Of a stretch of 64,000 nucleotides of DNA, positions 16,670 to 25,752 are shown piece after piece (positions within the stretch are counted from its first letter, which is position 1; each line of letters opens with the position of its first letter). Under the pieces are notes generated by a model that was given only the letters and a program-made list of their open reading frames with translations, had not been told where the DNA came from and made no database searches. The translations under genes were made by a program, and so were the position numbers. This stretch comes from Vibrio nitrifigilis (GTDB taxonomy: Bacteria > Pseudomonadota > Gammaproteobacteria > Enterobacterales > Vibrionaceae). The stretch covers positions 558,001-622,000 of the forward strand of contig NZ_JADPMR010000004.1 of assembly GCF_015686695.1 (NCBI RefSeq), read 5' to 3'.

Positions 16670-18520
16670 ATGGTCGCTGAAATGACAGTGCGTTCGTCTG
16701 CGCGGACTACTGATGAATACTTAACCGCGTTAGCGCAACTGGTTAAGAATGAAGTTAGAGATGTCTCGGAACTCAATGCTCTCTTGGAAATCATTGCGGA
16801 TGTGTTTGCCGCTGATTGTGTTTCTGTATCTATTTGCTTAAATCAGGCCGACAGACTTGTATCCTGTTATCCAACCAAAAAAATCTCGCTTCCCGATCTT
16901 CATGTGCTTAATAGCTGTGTATTCGAGAAACATGACTTACTTTTCATCCGCGATATTGCAAGCGATACTCAATGGTCTCACACTGCGAATATAATCGGTC
17001 ATATTCCGTTAACTCGCTATGTTGGTATTCCTATTACTTTAAGCGACGTTCCTGTTGGCGTGCTCGGTATTTTTAATCCCGATAGTACGGTGACTAAAAA
17101 TGAATTCAGTCGTCTTAGATTATTTGCCTTGTCTATTGAGGGGATGTTATTAGCTAACGTACATTCCTACCAAACTGAACAAACTAAACTTGAATTAGAG
17201 CAGCAACAAAAGATATGCGATCGTGAAGCTCGTCTATTGCATGAAGTTGAAGATATTTCTGGTGTTGGCGCATGGGAATATGATGTAAACGAGCAACAAC
17301 TCTTTTGGACCAAAAAGACTCGTGAAATTCATGGTGTGGATTCAAGTTACGTACCTGACTTAGAATCGGCTAATACGTTCTACCCAGTTGAATATCGTCA
17401 TGTGATCGATGAGAAAATACAACATGCGATCAAAACCCATTCAAATTGGAATTACGAATTACCTTTTACTCGTTCTGATGGAAAGGAACTTTGGGTAAAT
17501 ATATCTGGTCGGACTATCTATAAAAATGGCAGCTTGTATCGATTAATAGGCGGCTTTGAGAATATCAGTGACCGTCGGAAGAAAGATAGTCGATTGCGTG
17601 AAAGCGAGCGATTGCAAAGTGAAAAAAGTAACGAACTATCAACGATTATCACCAATATGACTCAAGGCGTTGCCGTGTTTGGTCCTGATTTCAGACTGAA
17701 ATATTGGAATCAGCAATATGTTGATATTTTGCCTAGAGATCCTGTACGAATGCAATTAGGAACCTCATTTCGCGAGATCTTAGACGATGTTCTGGCCCAA
17801 GATTACTCTGATCATGCAGCGGATGATATATTCCTGCAAATGAAAAAATATTTTTGCCATAACGAAACGATGCAAATCACTTATACACTAGCAAACCGTC
17901 GTATTGTCTCATCGTTATATAGCCCGTTACCTGAGGGGGGGTGGGTAACGACTGTTGAAGATGTGACAGAACGAGAAGAAGCGGCCAAAAAAATCACTTA
18001 CGCCGCTCATCACGATACGTTAACAGAATTAGCGAATCGGACGCTTTTTAACACAACGTTAAATGAAGCTCTCCACGAAGTAAAATTCGAAGCGAGCAGA
18101 ACTCAGTATGTGTTGATGTTACTTGATCTTGATGGTTTTAAATCGGTCAATGATACCTATGGGCATATTATTGGTGATGAAATATTAAAGCATGCGTCTT
18201 CACGTTTACTTAATTCCGTTCGTGAGCAAGATTTAGTTGCACGGTTCGGTGGTGATGAGTTTGCTATTTTATTATCCGGCTCTACAGATATGCTAGGCTG
18301 TGCTGAGCGTGTTGCTCAAGATATATTAATTTCGATTCAACAACCCTATAGGATTGATGACTTACGTATTGAGATAGGGATTAGTATTGGTATCTCTATG
18401 GTTCGCCATCAAGATTCAACGTTAAGTGATGTTATCCATCGCTCTGATACGGCTCTGTATAACGTGAAGCGCAACGGGAAAAATGACTATTTAATTTATA
18501 GCGAAGAGCAGACAATATAA
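16670..18520 (+). CDS. Diguanylate cyclase with GAF and two PAS domains
   Basis: This 616-residue soluble protein has a GAF domain at about 30-165, a PAS domain at 195-300 (GAWEYDVNEQQLFW), a second PAS domain at 322-432 (QGVAVFGPDFRLKYWN), and a C-terminal GGDEF domain from about 445. The active-site GGDEF is intact (527-531), and RxxD (REQD, 518-521) lies five residues before it. The enzyme should therefore make cyclic di-GMP and be product-inhibited at the I-site. There is no membrane segment, so it senses a cytoplasmic signal. AGGAGG is seven bases before the ATG. The target pathway is unknown. Confidence 0.93.
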   Translation: MVAEMTVRSSARTTDEYLTALAQLVKNEVRDVSELNALLEIIADVFAADCVSVSICLNQADRLVSCYPTKKISLPDLHVLNSCVFEKHDLLFIRDIASDTQWSHTANIIGHIPLTRYVGIPITLSDVPVGVLGIFNPDSTVTKNEFSRLRLFALSIEGMLLANVHSYQTEQTKLELEQQQKICDREARLLHEVEDISGVGAWEYDVNEQQLFWTKKTREIHGVDSSYVPDLESANTFYPVEYRHVIDEKIQHAIKTHSNWNYELPFTRSDGKELWVNISGRTIYKNGSLYRLIGGFENISDRRKKDSRLRESERLQSEKSNELSTIITNMTQGVAVFGPDFRLKYWNQQYVDILPRDPVRMQLGTSFREILDDVLAQDYSDHAADDIFLQMKKYFCHNETMQITYTLANRRIVSSLYSPLPEGGWVTTVEDVTEREEAAKKITYAAHHDTLTELANRTLFNTTLNEALHEVKFEASRTQYVLMLLDLDGFKSVNDTYGHIIGDEILKHASSRLLNSVREQDLVARFGGDEFAILLSGSTDMLGCAERVAQDILISIQQPYRIDDLRIEIGISIGISMVRHQDSTLSDVIHRSDTALYNVKRNGKNDYLIYSEEQTI

Positions 18521-18863
18521 TTGTTCAATTTTTATCAATTTATATAATTTTTAATGCCAGTAAATAATAAATTCCTTATTTAGTAACTTGTATTATTTGT
18601 TTAAATAATAATCTATTTATCTGCTGTTTATTACAGTACGGCGTATATTTAATTGTTATTCATATTAATTAATGTGGCATAGATCTAAATAATAATATTT
18701 TTAATAGTATATCCATACCATTTATTAATTTGTAGTGATAAAAAGAGTCAATAAAAATTACAAAATATTACAATAGTTGGCTTTGGCTGTTATAGATAGG
18801 TTCAAATTACTCATCTGTTCGTATTTATAGTATCTCATGCGTTTTATCACATAGGAAATAACA
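18521..18863. other. Very AT-rich intergenic region
   Basis: About 340 bp of strongly AT-rich DNA between the cyclase and the pectate lyase gene. I see no ORF, no convincing CRP or KdgR-like site and no terminator hairpin in it. Its base composition is clearly lower in GC than the flanking genes. Confidence 0.5.
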
Positions 18864-20027
18864 ATGATGTTACCTTCTTTATTCACCAAAAGAGCGGTTG
18901 GTTTGGCAATCAGCTCTGTATTCGCTATTGCTCCTGTACATGCAGCATCTTTATATACCAATGAAGCGTTAACAGAAGCAAATATTGGTTATGCTACACA
19001 AAATGGCGGCACCACAGGTGGTGCTGAAGCAACAAGTTCTCATATTTATCTTGTTAGCAATATCGACGATTTTAATAATGCACTTGAAGAAGATGACGGC
19101 GAAGCGCGAATTATTCAAATCAGTGGCACTATTGATATAAGTGGTGGCGAAGAATACACCAGTGAAAGCGACCAAAAGAAACGGTCACAAATTAAAATTC
19201 CATCAGATACCACTATTATTGGTGTTACAAGCGATGCCGGATTTACCAATGGTTCATTGGTGATGTCACATGTAAACAATGTCATTATTCGTAATATTAG
19301 TATCGAAACACCGGTTGATGTCGAGCCTCACTTTGAAGAAGGGGACGGTTGGAACGCTGAATGGGATAGCATGACCATTACCTATTCAAAAAATGTTTGG
19401 GTCGACCACGTCTCATTTGATGATGGTTCATATACTGATGCTGATTATACAGAAGTTGATGGCTATGAATATGTTCGTCATGATGGCATGTTAGACATTA
19501 AACACGGTAGTGATTATGTGACTGTGTCATTTTCTGTGTTCCAAAACCATAATAAAACCATGCTAATTGGGCATAGCAAAAGTAATAAATCTGAAGATAG
19601 CGGCCACCTTCGAGTGACTCTAGCTGATAACATTTTTAGCAAAATAACACAGCGTACTCCGCGTGTTCGTTATGGTAAAGTTCATGTGTTTAATAACCTA
19701 TTTGAAGGTGATTATAAAGATGATACTTACCCATATATGTATTCTTTTGGTCTAGGTTACGATGGTTCTATTATTTCTCAATACAATATCTTTGATATCG
19801 ATAACCTAAAATCAAGCAAACAGTACAAAGTGGTTAAAGTGTACAAAACAAACTCAGAGTTAAGTGAAACAGGTTCTTTATTTAATGATGAATCTTTGGA
19901 TCTTTCTGATGCTGATATTCCAGCAGAAGCGTCTTGGAGTGTTCCATACAGTTATACACTGTATTCAACAACTGGATTGTCAACTTATCTAAAAGCAGCA
20001 GCTGGCGCAGGTAATTTGTCGCTTTAA
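18864..20027 (+). CDS. Secreted pectate lyase, polysaccharide lyase family 1
   Basis: The 387-residue protein has a Sec signal peptide (cleavage after PVHA, about residue 28) and a right-handed parallel beta-helix of the PelC type. The conserved features are VWVDHVSF (Ca2+/structural Asp), DGMLDIKHGSDYVTVSFSVF, a lysine in NHNKTMLIGHS, and RTPRVRYGKVHVFNN with the catalytic Arg. It should cleave polygalacturonate by beta-elimination outside the cytoplasm. No oligogalacturonide uptake or catabolic genes are beside it, and the flanking DNA is AT-rich, which suggests acquisition as a single gene. Confidence 0.9.
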   Translation: MMLPSLFTKRAVGLAISSVFAIAPVHAASLYTNEALTEANIGYATQNGGTTGGAEATSSHIYLVSNIDDFNNALEEDDGEARIIQISGTIDISGGEEYTSESDQKKRSQIKIPSDTTIIGVTSDAGFTNGSLVMSHVNNVIIRNISIETPVDVEPHFEEGDGWNAEWDSMTITYSKNVWVDHVSFDDGSYTDADYTEVDGYEYVRHDGMLDIKHGSDYVTVSFSVFQNHNKTMLIGHSKSNKSEDSGHLRVTLADNIFSKITQRTPRVRYGKVHVFNNLFEGDYKDDTYPYMYSFGLGYDGSIISQYNIFDIDNLKSSKQYKVVKVYKTNSELSETGSLFNDESLDLSDADIPAEASWSVPYSYTLYSTTGLSTYLKAAAGAGNLSL

Positions 20028-20061
20028 TGACCATTAATGTGTGTTGATATATCTTTATTTG

Positions 20062-20085
20062 AGAGGGCTTTAAAGCCCTCTTTTT
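20062..20085 (+). terminator. Intrinsic terminator after the pectate lyase gene
   Basis: AGAGGGCTTT/AAAGCCCTCT is a self-complementary 20-base stem followed by TTTT, about 35 bp after the stop. Confidence 0.85.
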
Positions 20086-20117
20086 AATAATAGATACTGA
20101 AATGGGTCAGAGGTATA

Positions 20118-21731
20118 TTAACGCAGTGGAATATATATAATGACTTCAACGCCGTTACTACTATTATTCATGGTGATTTCCCCACCAAGATGGCGCACGA
20201 TATCGTAAGCGTAAGTCAGACCAAGCCCCATCCCTTTGCCCACCGGAAGAGTGGTATAAAATGGGTCGAAAATATGCTTTAAGTCTTGCTCGCGAATACC
20301 TAAGCCGTTGTCTTTGATTGTCAGGGTTATTTTGTGAGCGTCATAGTCACCAAGAATCTCAACGCGCTTGTCTTCCTTTTCACTTTGTAAACAAGATTGC
20401 ACGGCGTTTTTAATCACTTCTTTACATAGACGGTCGATTTCGCGCGGAATACCTAAAAAGCGAGGCAGGTTTTGCAGGCCAGGTGAGAGGGATATTTTAA
20501 CTGAATTATCTTGATACACTTGGTTGATGGCGCGGTCGATGGAAGGAAAGAGTTCCACCGGAACTAAACTTTCTCGTTTTTCATTACGATCAGTTGAATA
20601 GTGCTGTAGCGCTTGAACAATATCGTGAATTCTATCCACACAGTGTACTGCATCATGGATACTGTCATGTATGTCTGAATCGACAAAATCAAAATCGTTC
20701 ATTTTTCGCCACTGATCGAGCGCTTGTGAGTCGGATTTATCCAGATGTTCGTTAATTAATTCATCTTGTCTTTTTATCAGTTCTTGATATAGCTCTATGT
20801 AGCTTAAACAAACATTGAGGTTACCACTGATCACGCCTGCTGGATTGTTAATTTCATGAGCAAAACCTGAGGCCATGATACCCAGTGACGCAATTTTTTC
20901 CGTTTCTACTAATTTAGTTTGGGTTTCTTTTAACGCTTTATTGGTATCGGTTAATCGTGAGTTCACTAGGACTAATTCAGAGGTACGCTTGGCAACCTTA
21001 TCTTCTAGGCTGTCGTTGATGCTTTCAAGTTGCCTTTGGTAGGTCTGATTTTTCTCTTTGGTTGCTTTGAGTTCTGCAATCATATCGTTAAACGCTTGCG
21101 ATAAGCTCGATACTTCATCTTTTCCTCTGGTATCTAAATTGATATCGAGATCGCCAGCGGTGACTTGTTTAGCGGCAACATTTAACTGATTAAGCCGTTG
21201 CGTCAAAATATAACCGAGAAAATAAGAGAAGATGGCCACCAGAATGATCTCTGAGGTGATAATGATTAAACTCCAGTGTTTAGCGTCATCTATAGTATGG
21301 TTGAGCGCTTTCATGCTAAAACCTATCCAGATAGTACCAAAATGGACGCCGGAAGAGCTTAAAGGGATAGAAACGTCATACACTCCATCTTTCACATCAG
21401 TCACACTTTTTTCTAGCATCGATTGACTGAATGTGGCAGGGAAATCCCCCGCGGTAGATAGGACTAAGCCATTTTCATTGAGCACGGCAACGTAGTCAAT
21501 GCCTTCATTTTGCATTAAGGTTTCGGTGAAATCGTTGAGTGTCGCTAAATCGTAGCTTAATACTGGGTTTTCGATTGCACTACTGTACAAACTTAAGGTA
21601 GAAGCGACTCGTTGTTCTAATCCATCGTAGTTTGTAGACGTAAGATATTTGAATGTTAACGTCAATAAGACTGTTAATGAAATCAGCTCAATAAGTGCAA
21701 TCCCTATGATGGTTTTAAAGCGTAGAGACAT
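20118..21731 (-). CDS. Membrane sensor histidine kinase
   Basis: The 537-residue protein has TM1 at about residues 7-30 and a periplasmic sensor of about 120 residues. TM2 is at 153-175 and a HAMP domain follows to about 225 (VTAGDLDINLDTRGKDEVSSL). Then come a long coiled coil and a HisKA-like domain with His292 in GFAHEINNPAGV. The HATPase domain has DNGLGI and GKGMGLGLTYAYDIV. It should autophosphorylate on His292. There is no receiver domain and no response regulator gene nearby. It lies 25 bp downstream of a PhnD-like periplasmic protein gene, which is probably its ligand-binding partner. Confidence 0.9.
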   Translation of the reverse strand: MSLRFKTIIGIALIELISLTVLLTLTFKYLTSTNYDGLEQRVASTLSLYSSAIENPVLSYDLATLNDFTETLMQNEGIDYVAVLNENGLVLSTAGDFPATFSQSMLEKSVTDVKDGVYDVSIPLSSSGVHFGTIWIGFSMKALNHTIDDAKHWSLIIITSEIILVAIFSYFLGYILTQRLNQLNVAAKQVTAGDLDINLDTRGKDEVSSLSQAFNDMIAELKATKEKNQTYQRQLESINDSLEDKVAKRTSELVLVNSRLTDTNKALKETQTKLVETEKIASLGIMASGFAHEINNPAGVISGNLNVCLSYIELYQELIKRQDELINEHLDKSDSQALDQWRKMNDFDFVDSDIHDSIHDAVHCVDRIHDIVQALQHYSTDRNEKRESLVPVELFPSIDRAINQVYQDNSVKISLSPGLQNLPRFLGIPREIDRLCKEVIKNAVQSCLQSEKEDKRVEILGDYDAHKITLTIKDNGLGIREQDLKHIFDPFYTTLPVGKGMGLGLTYAYDIVRHLGGEITMNNSSNGVEVIIYIPLR

Positions 21732-21756
21732 CCCAACATATACCTTATATGGCTAT

Positions 21757-22563
21757 TTACTGATAAGTTGCTAGTGCATTGATATTAAGTGCTCTGATAG
21801 AATCCCAGTCACTGTCTTTTGCGTTGACTAAGTTAGGGAAACCTAAATTACGAAGTAGAGCACGTCCTTTTTCGGTAGTATTTAAATCAAGTAGTGCCAT
21901 CTTAATATCATTGACAATTTTAGGATCAATATCACCTCGATAAGCGAATGCATGGGGTGTGTAACCTTTACTTGTCCATAATACTTTTAACTGATTACGT
22001 ACCGCTTCCGGCGTATTATTGAAGGTTCGAATCACGCCGCCTCCTGCAATAAAAAATCCTTTTGCAACATTAAGATATACAGAATCGTGCGAGGAAACAA
22101 ACTGTGTATCAAAATGAATGTTTTCACTGGACAACTCTGCACTAGTCACTAGTGTAGCAGCGAACGCAGCGGGGGATGGGAAGGCAATCGTTTTTCCATC
22201 TAATTCTTGAATTGATTTGATTGGCGTATCTTTTCTTACCACCAAAATACCTTTTAGCTGTTTATTACCTTGACGCAGCATGGCTTGATAATTAGCTCGA
22301 TCATGGAATACAACATAGTGGTAAGGGTTCATATAAGCAAAATCATACTCACCATTGGCCAACCTTTGCTCAAACTCAGGGATGTCTTTGGCAGTACGAA
22401 ATTGCACGTTATACCCGGTTTTTTCAGAAAGATATTTAAGCAGTGGTCCCCAACTTTTTACCAGTTCAATAGCGGATTGTTGTGGCACGATCGCAAATGA
22501 AATGTGCTGAGCAGAGACGGGAGTCACGATTAAACAACACACTAACCACCACAATACTTTCAT
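21757..22563 (-). CDS. PhnD-like periplasmic substrate-binding protein
   Basis: This 268-residue protein has a Sec signal peptide ending TPVSA and the fold of phosphate/phosphonate-binding PhnD proteins: FAIVPQQSAIELVKSWGPLLKYLSEKTGY, YDFAYMNPYHYVVF, and DGKTIAFPSPAAFAATL. No permease or ATPase gene accompanies it. It is instead transcribed with the histidine kinase gene 25 bp downstream, as in AioX/ArrX- or TorT-type accessory sensors. The ligand is therefore unknown; the phosphonate name comes only from the fold. Confidence 0.85.
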   Translation of the reverse strand: MKVLWWLVCCLIVTPVSAQHISFAIVPQQSAIELVKSWGPLLKYLSEKTGYNVQFRTAKDIPEFEQRLANGEYDFAYMNPYHYVVFHDRANYQAMLRQGNKQLKGILVVRKDTPIKSIQELDGKTIAFPSPAAFAATLVTSAELSSENIHFDTQFVSSHDSVYLNVAKGFFIAGGGVIRTFNNTPEAVRNQLKVLWTSKGYTPHAFAYRGDIDPKIVNDIKMALLDLNTTEKGRALLRNLGFPNLVNAKDSDWDSIRALNINALATYQ

Positions 22564-22728
22564 GTTTCATCCTCGATATTATGTTCGCTACTTATATAGA
22601 TTAGTGCATGTGTCAGTGTTTTTCTTGGTTTGCCAATAAGATAAAGCCAAGTAATGTGGCTGTGCTAACGTTTATTGTCAAAATTCACTCAAAGCGAAAG
22701 GACTGTGCTACTTTTTGCGCTGTTAGTA

Positions 22729-23250
22729 CTACTCGTCGGTGCGTTGGAAAATACCATAAGCAATTGTCTGCCACTGTTGGTGTATCAGTTGTTGATGCCG
22801 CCAATGAAAAGTTCGCGGTGTAATTTCTGATAGGCAGATTTGATTGGCAAGGTGCTCTTTATCATAGAAGTCTTCAATAACCTCATTGTTTGCTGCGTAA
22901 CCGATGCGGGTATGAGTGTCGTTGTTAAGTGGATCGCACCACTGCACATGCCACTGCTCGGTTTCAGGATTGTAGCTACGTAGCGTTGTTGCTTTATATG
23001 AGTGACTGTTTGTTGAGGAGCATTCATTGATAGTCGGCGTTATTAGCCATACATCTTGAATGGCTTGCCCTTCTAATACCCAAGCAATATCTATCGTTAT
23101 ATTCAAACTCGATGAACCGTCTGTCTCTGAACGTATGTTCCCTTGCCATGAGCCGATAAACCGCCCGTAAAGGTGCTTTGCTGCAAGATGGGGTTGGGAC
23201 GCAATAGGGGAGTAAAGCGCTTTGATCATCGAATTATCGATATCACACAT
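22729..23250 (-). CDS. Lipocalin-like uncharacterised protein
   Basis: This 173-residue protein has the pattern FIGSWQGNI, WVLEGQAIQDVWLI, TLRSYNPETEQWHVQWCDP and FHWRHQ. That succession of beta strands is seen in DUF1579/calycin-like proteins of unknown function. There is no signal peptide. A ribosome binding site (AAAGGA) precedes the start at 23250. A solo half of the dispersed element begins about 20 bp upstream, so the native promoter may have been displaced or modified. Confidence 0.55.
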   Translation of the reverse strand: MCDIDNSMIKALYSPIASQPHLAAKHLYGRFIGSWQGNIRSETDGSSSLNITIDIAWVLEGQAIQDVWLITPTINECSSTNSHSYKATTLRSYNPETEQWHVQWCDPLNNDTHTRIGYAANNEVIEDFYDKEHLANQICLSEITPRTFHWRHQQLIHQQWQTIAYGIFQRTDE

Positions 23251-23270
23251 AAGTTAATCCTTTGGTTTTA

Positions 23271-23365
23271 TATACCCAAGTCACCTTAAGATACTGTTTT
23301 AGCGGAATGTATACGCGCTTACGAAAGGCACTGATTTGAAGATAGAGTCATACAACGCTTAAAAT
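23271..23365 (+). repeat. Solo A-half of the dispersed palindromic element
   Basis: Begins TATACCCAAGTCACCTTAAG and continues with TTTTAGCG..TGTATACGCGC..AAGGCACTGATTTGAAG..AGAGTCAT. It matches the A half and then ends. It lies directly upstream of the leftward lipocalin-like gene. Confidence 0.75.
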
Positions 23366-23512
23366 CTATCATTCTATTATCAAGGTAAAAAAACGTATGA
23401 AACGTGATATGAAATAGAACTTGGAATGATGAGTGATAGCAAAACTGGCAAAGATTAAGGGAACAAAGCCCTTTGATTTGAATGCAAGCTCCATATCGTG
23501 GTGAGTCGATAT

Positions 23513-23542
23513 ATAAAAACATCGGCGCTTAGCGCCGATGTT
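23513..23542 (-). terminator. Intrinsic terminator of amtB
   Basis: AACATCGGCGCT and AGCGCCGATGTT form a 12-bp arm palindrome. On the minus strand it is followed by TTTTATAT. It lies about 66 bp beyond the amtB stop. Confidence 0.85.
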
Positions 23543-23608
23543 CGAGTGGTAATGCATCTATTTTTATTGTTTTGTTACTGAACGTTGTCAGTGAATGGTT
23601 TGGAACAC

Positions 23609-24997
23609 TTATACGTGAATGGTACTGTCTTTAGGATTAACTGCACCACTTGCTGCTTTTTGGCCGCCAGTAGAGCCAGGGTAATCAGTTGAAGCAACAC
23701 TGACGATGTTGAAATCTGGGTAAGAGTTTGCACCATGTTCCGCAAAATCTAGACCGTTCATTTCTTCTTCTTTAGTAACACGCATTCCGATGGTGAGGTC
23801 GATACATTTGAATAGAATCAAACCGGTACCAAATGCCCAAATAAAGCAAGCGATAATACCTATTAATTGCACGCCAACGACTGACCAAGAGAAACCACCC
23901 ATATCGAAGATACCAGCAGCTAATGTACCCCAAGCACCACACACACCGTGCGCCGAAACCGCACCGACTGGATCGTCAACTTTAATACGATCAAAGAACT
24001 GAACAGAAAGGACAACCAATACACCAGCGACAATACCGATAATAACAGCTGACAGTGGTGATACGTTTGCACAACCTGCAGTAATACCTACTAAGCCGGC
24101 AAGTGCCCCATTGAGAGTCATACCCACATCACTTTTACCAAATTTCATCCAAGTAAATAGCATGGCTGAAACGGAACCAGCAGCTGCTGCAAGGGTTGTA
24201 GTGACAGCGATAGCGGCGATAGATGTGTCCCCAGTTGTGGTTGAGCCAGGGTTAAATCCGTACCAACCGAACCACAGTAAGAAAACGCCAAGTGCAGCTA
24301 ATGGGATGTTATGACCAGGAATTGGGCGAGGTTTACCATCTTTGGTGTATTTACCAAGACGTGGGCCAACCACAATCGCGCCAGCCAGTGCTAACCAACC
24401 GCCAACGGAGTGAACGACTGTAGAGCCGGCGAAATCGATGAAGCCTAGGCCTTCTAACCAACCGCTACCGTGGTATAAGCTACCCCAAGCCCAGCTACCA
24501 AAGATAGGATAAATCAGCGCAGAGACAAAAACGGAATAAATAAGGTAAGCGCTAAATTTAGTACGTTCTGCTACAGCACCTGAAATAATAGTGGCTGCTG
24601 TTGCACAGAATACAACTTGGAACATCCAAAATGCGAAATTCCATGGTGCGTCATCACCGGTTGCACCGCTGAAGAAAAAATCAGACGTACCGAAGTATCC
24701 GTTAGTGGTGCCGAACATTAAGCCGAAACCAATCGCCCAAAACGCTAATGAACCGATACAAAAGTCCATCATGTTTTTCATCATAATGTTCGCTGCATTT
24801 TTGGCACGAGTAAGCCCAGTTTCCACCATGGCAAATCCGGCTTGCATTAGGAACACTAGAAATCCAGCTATCAGTGTCCATACAAAGTTCAGGTTGTTCT
24901 GCACTGCATCTGCGGTAATTGGATCGTCTGCGGCCATCGCAGCGACTGGCAGACAGAGCAGGCAGCCGACTAACATCCTGTTAAAAACGATTTTCAT
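23609..24997 (-). CDS. amtB: Ammonium transporter AmtB
   Basis: This 462-residue protein has a cleavable signal peptide and eleven to twelve membrane helices. Typical segments are AGFAMVETGLTRAKNAANIMMKNMMD, the first pore-histidine helix DFAGSTVVHSVGGWLALAGA and the second one AVSAHGVCGAWGTLAAGIF. It conducts ammonium into the cytoplasm. glnK, the usual partner, is not next to it, and the C-terminal tail is long and different from E. coli AmtB. A sigma54 promoter and an NtrC-type site upstream indicate induction by nitrogen limitation. Confidence 0.95.
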   Translation of the reverse strand: MKIVFNRMLVGCLLCLPVAAMAADDPITADAVQNNLNFVWTLIAGFLVFLMQAGFAMVETGLTRAKNAANIMMKNMMDFCIGSLAFWAIGFGLMFGTTNGYFGTSDFFFSGATGDDAPWNFAFWMFQVVFCATAATIISGAVAERTKFSAYLIYSVFVSALIYPIFGSWAWGSLYHGSGWLEGLGFIDFAGSTVVHSVGGWLALAGAIVVGPRLGKYTKDGKPRPIPGHNIPLAALGVFLLWFGWYGFNPGSTTTGDTSIAAIAVTTTLAAAAGSVSAMLFTWMKFGKSDVGMTLNGALAGLVGITAGCANVSPLSAVIIGIVAGVLVVLSVQFFDRIKVDDPVGAVSAHGVCGAWGTLAAGIFDMGGFSWSVVGVQLIGIIACFIWAFGTGLILFKCIDLTIGMRVTKEEEMNGLDFAEHGANSYPDFNIVSVASTDYPGSTGGQKAASGAVNPKDSTIHV

Positions 24998-25061
24998 ATT
25001 TTATAGCCTCTCTACTGATATATAAAAAGTGTTCGTTCAAATGATAGGTAATTAGCACGCA

Positions 25062-25077
25062 TGCATAGTTGATTCCC
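25062..25077 (-). promoter_or_regulatory. Sigma54 (RpoN) -24/-12 promoter of amtB
   Basis: Read on the minus strand the sequence is GGGAATCAACTATGCA. The invariant GG and GC are separated by exactly ten bases, with A at consensus position 5 and T before GC. It is about 65 bp upstream of the amtB start and oriented toward it. An NtrC-type site about 175 bp further upstream supports it. Confidence 0.6.
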
Positions 25078-25188
25078 AACTTGTGTCAAATAGAAAATAA
25101 AAAACAAAATAAATATTTTAAAAATAATTTACATTTTTTAACTTAATGAAAAATAAAAGAATAAAAATTCACCTAGGAATATATTTTT

Positions 25189-25195
25189 TGGTGCA
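25189..25195 (-). promoter_or_regulatory. Possible second NtrC half site
   Basis: TGGTGCA equals one half of the NtrC consensus and lies between the sigma54 promoter and the full site. The other half is not recognisable. Confidence 0.3.
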
Positions 25196-25250
25196 ATACA
25201 CCTTTTTATTGGACCAATCTCACTATTTTTTGGGGTCTTATGAATGCTAA

Positions 25251-25267
25251 TGCACAAAGTGGGTGCA
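25251..25267 (-). promoter_or_regulatory. NtrC-type enhancer site upstream of amtB
   Basis: TGCACAAAGTGGGTGCA matches the NtrC consensus TGCACCATTTTGGTGCA in both outer half sites (TGCAC and GGTGCA) with the right 17-base length. It lies 254 bp from the amtB start codon, a normal enhancer distance for a sigma54 promoter. Confidence 0.65.
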
Positions 25268-25683
25268 TTTTTGTTCAGTTATGGACGAAATTGGGGAGAC
25301 ACTAAAATAGTGTGATTTTACTGTGGGATAGACCTAGAGGGTGCTTTATCTTGGCGCAGTAGATTGTGCCGTTTGAACAAAAAAGAGTCGAATTAGAGAG
25401 ATATATAGCACAAGGTGCAGGTGAGATAGGCAAACGCCTGATTAAGAGCTAGATCATAGGAATTACAGAAGGTGCGGTTTAGCATTGCGGATCATGATAT
25501 GCTCTCCTCACGAATAGATGGTTGATGCCATTGCCTTTATCAATTGAGCCTTGGGCGAATACATTCGTTATCGGCTTACGTTACGCACAGAATTTTGCAT
25601 GAAACTTCCCTGTTCCGGGCAGCTCCTTTAATTCTACATGTGACAATTTGATAGTCATCATTGGCATGGTGTAATTTGGTTTT

Positions 25684-25695
25684 GTAACCGGTTAC
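25684..25695. promoter_or_regulatory. LacI/GalR-type operator palindrome
   Basis: GTAACCGGTTAC is a perfect 12-bp palindrome with central CG, 57 bp before the start of the sugar phosphatase gene. The form (GTAAnCGnTTAC) is that bound by LacI/GalR regulators. No regulator gene of that family is in the window. Confidence 0.5.
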
Positions 25696-25752
25696 GTTAA
25701 AAGCCACGGACATAGATAATTTAATACCCATCCTAAAGGTAGGAGTGAATAC

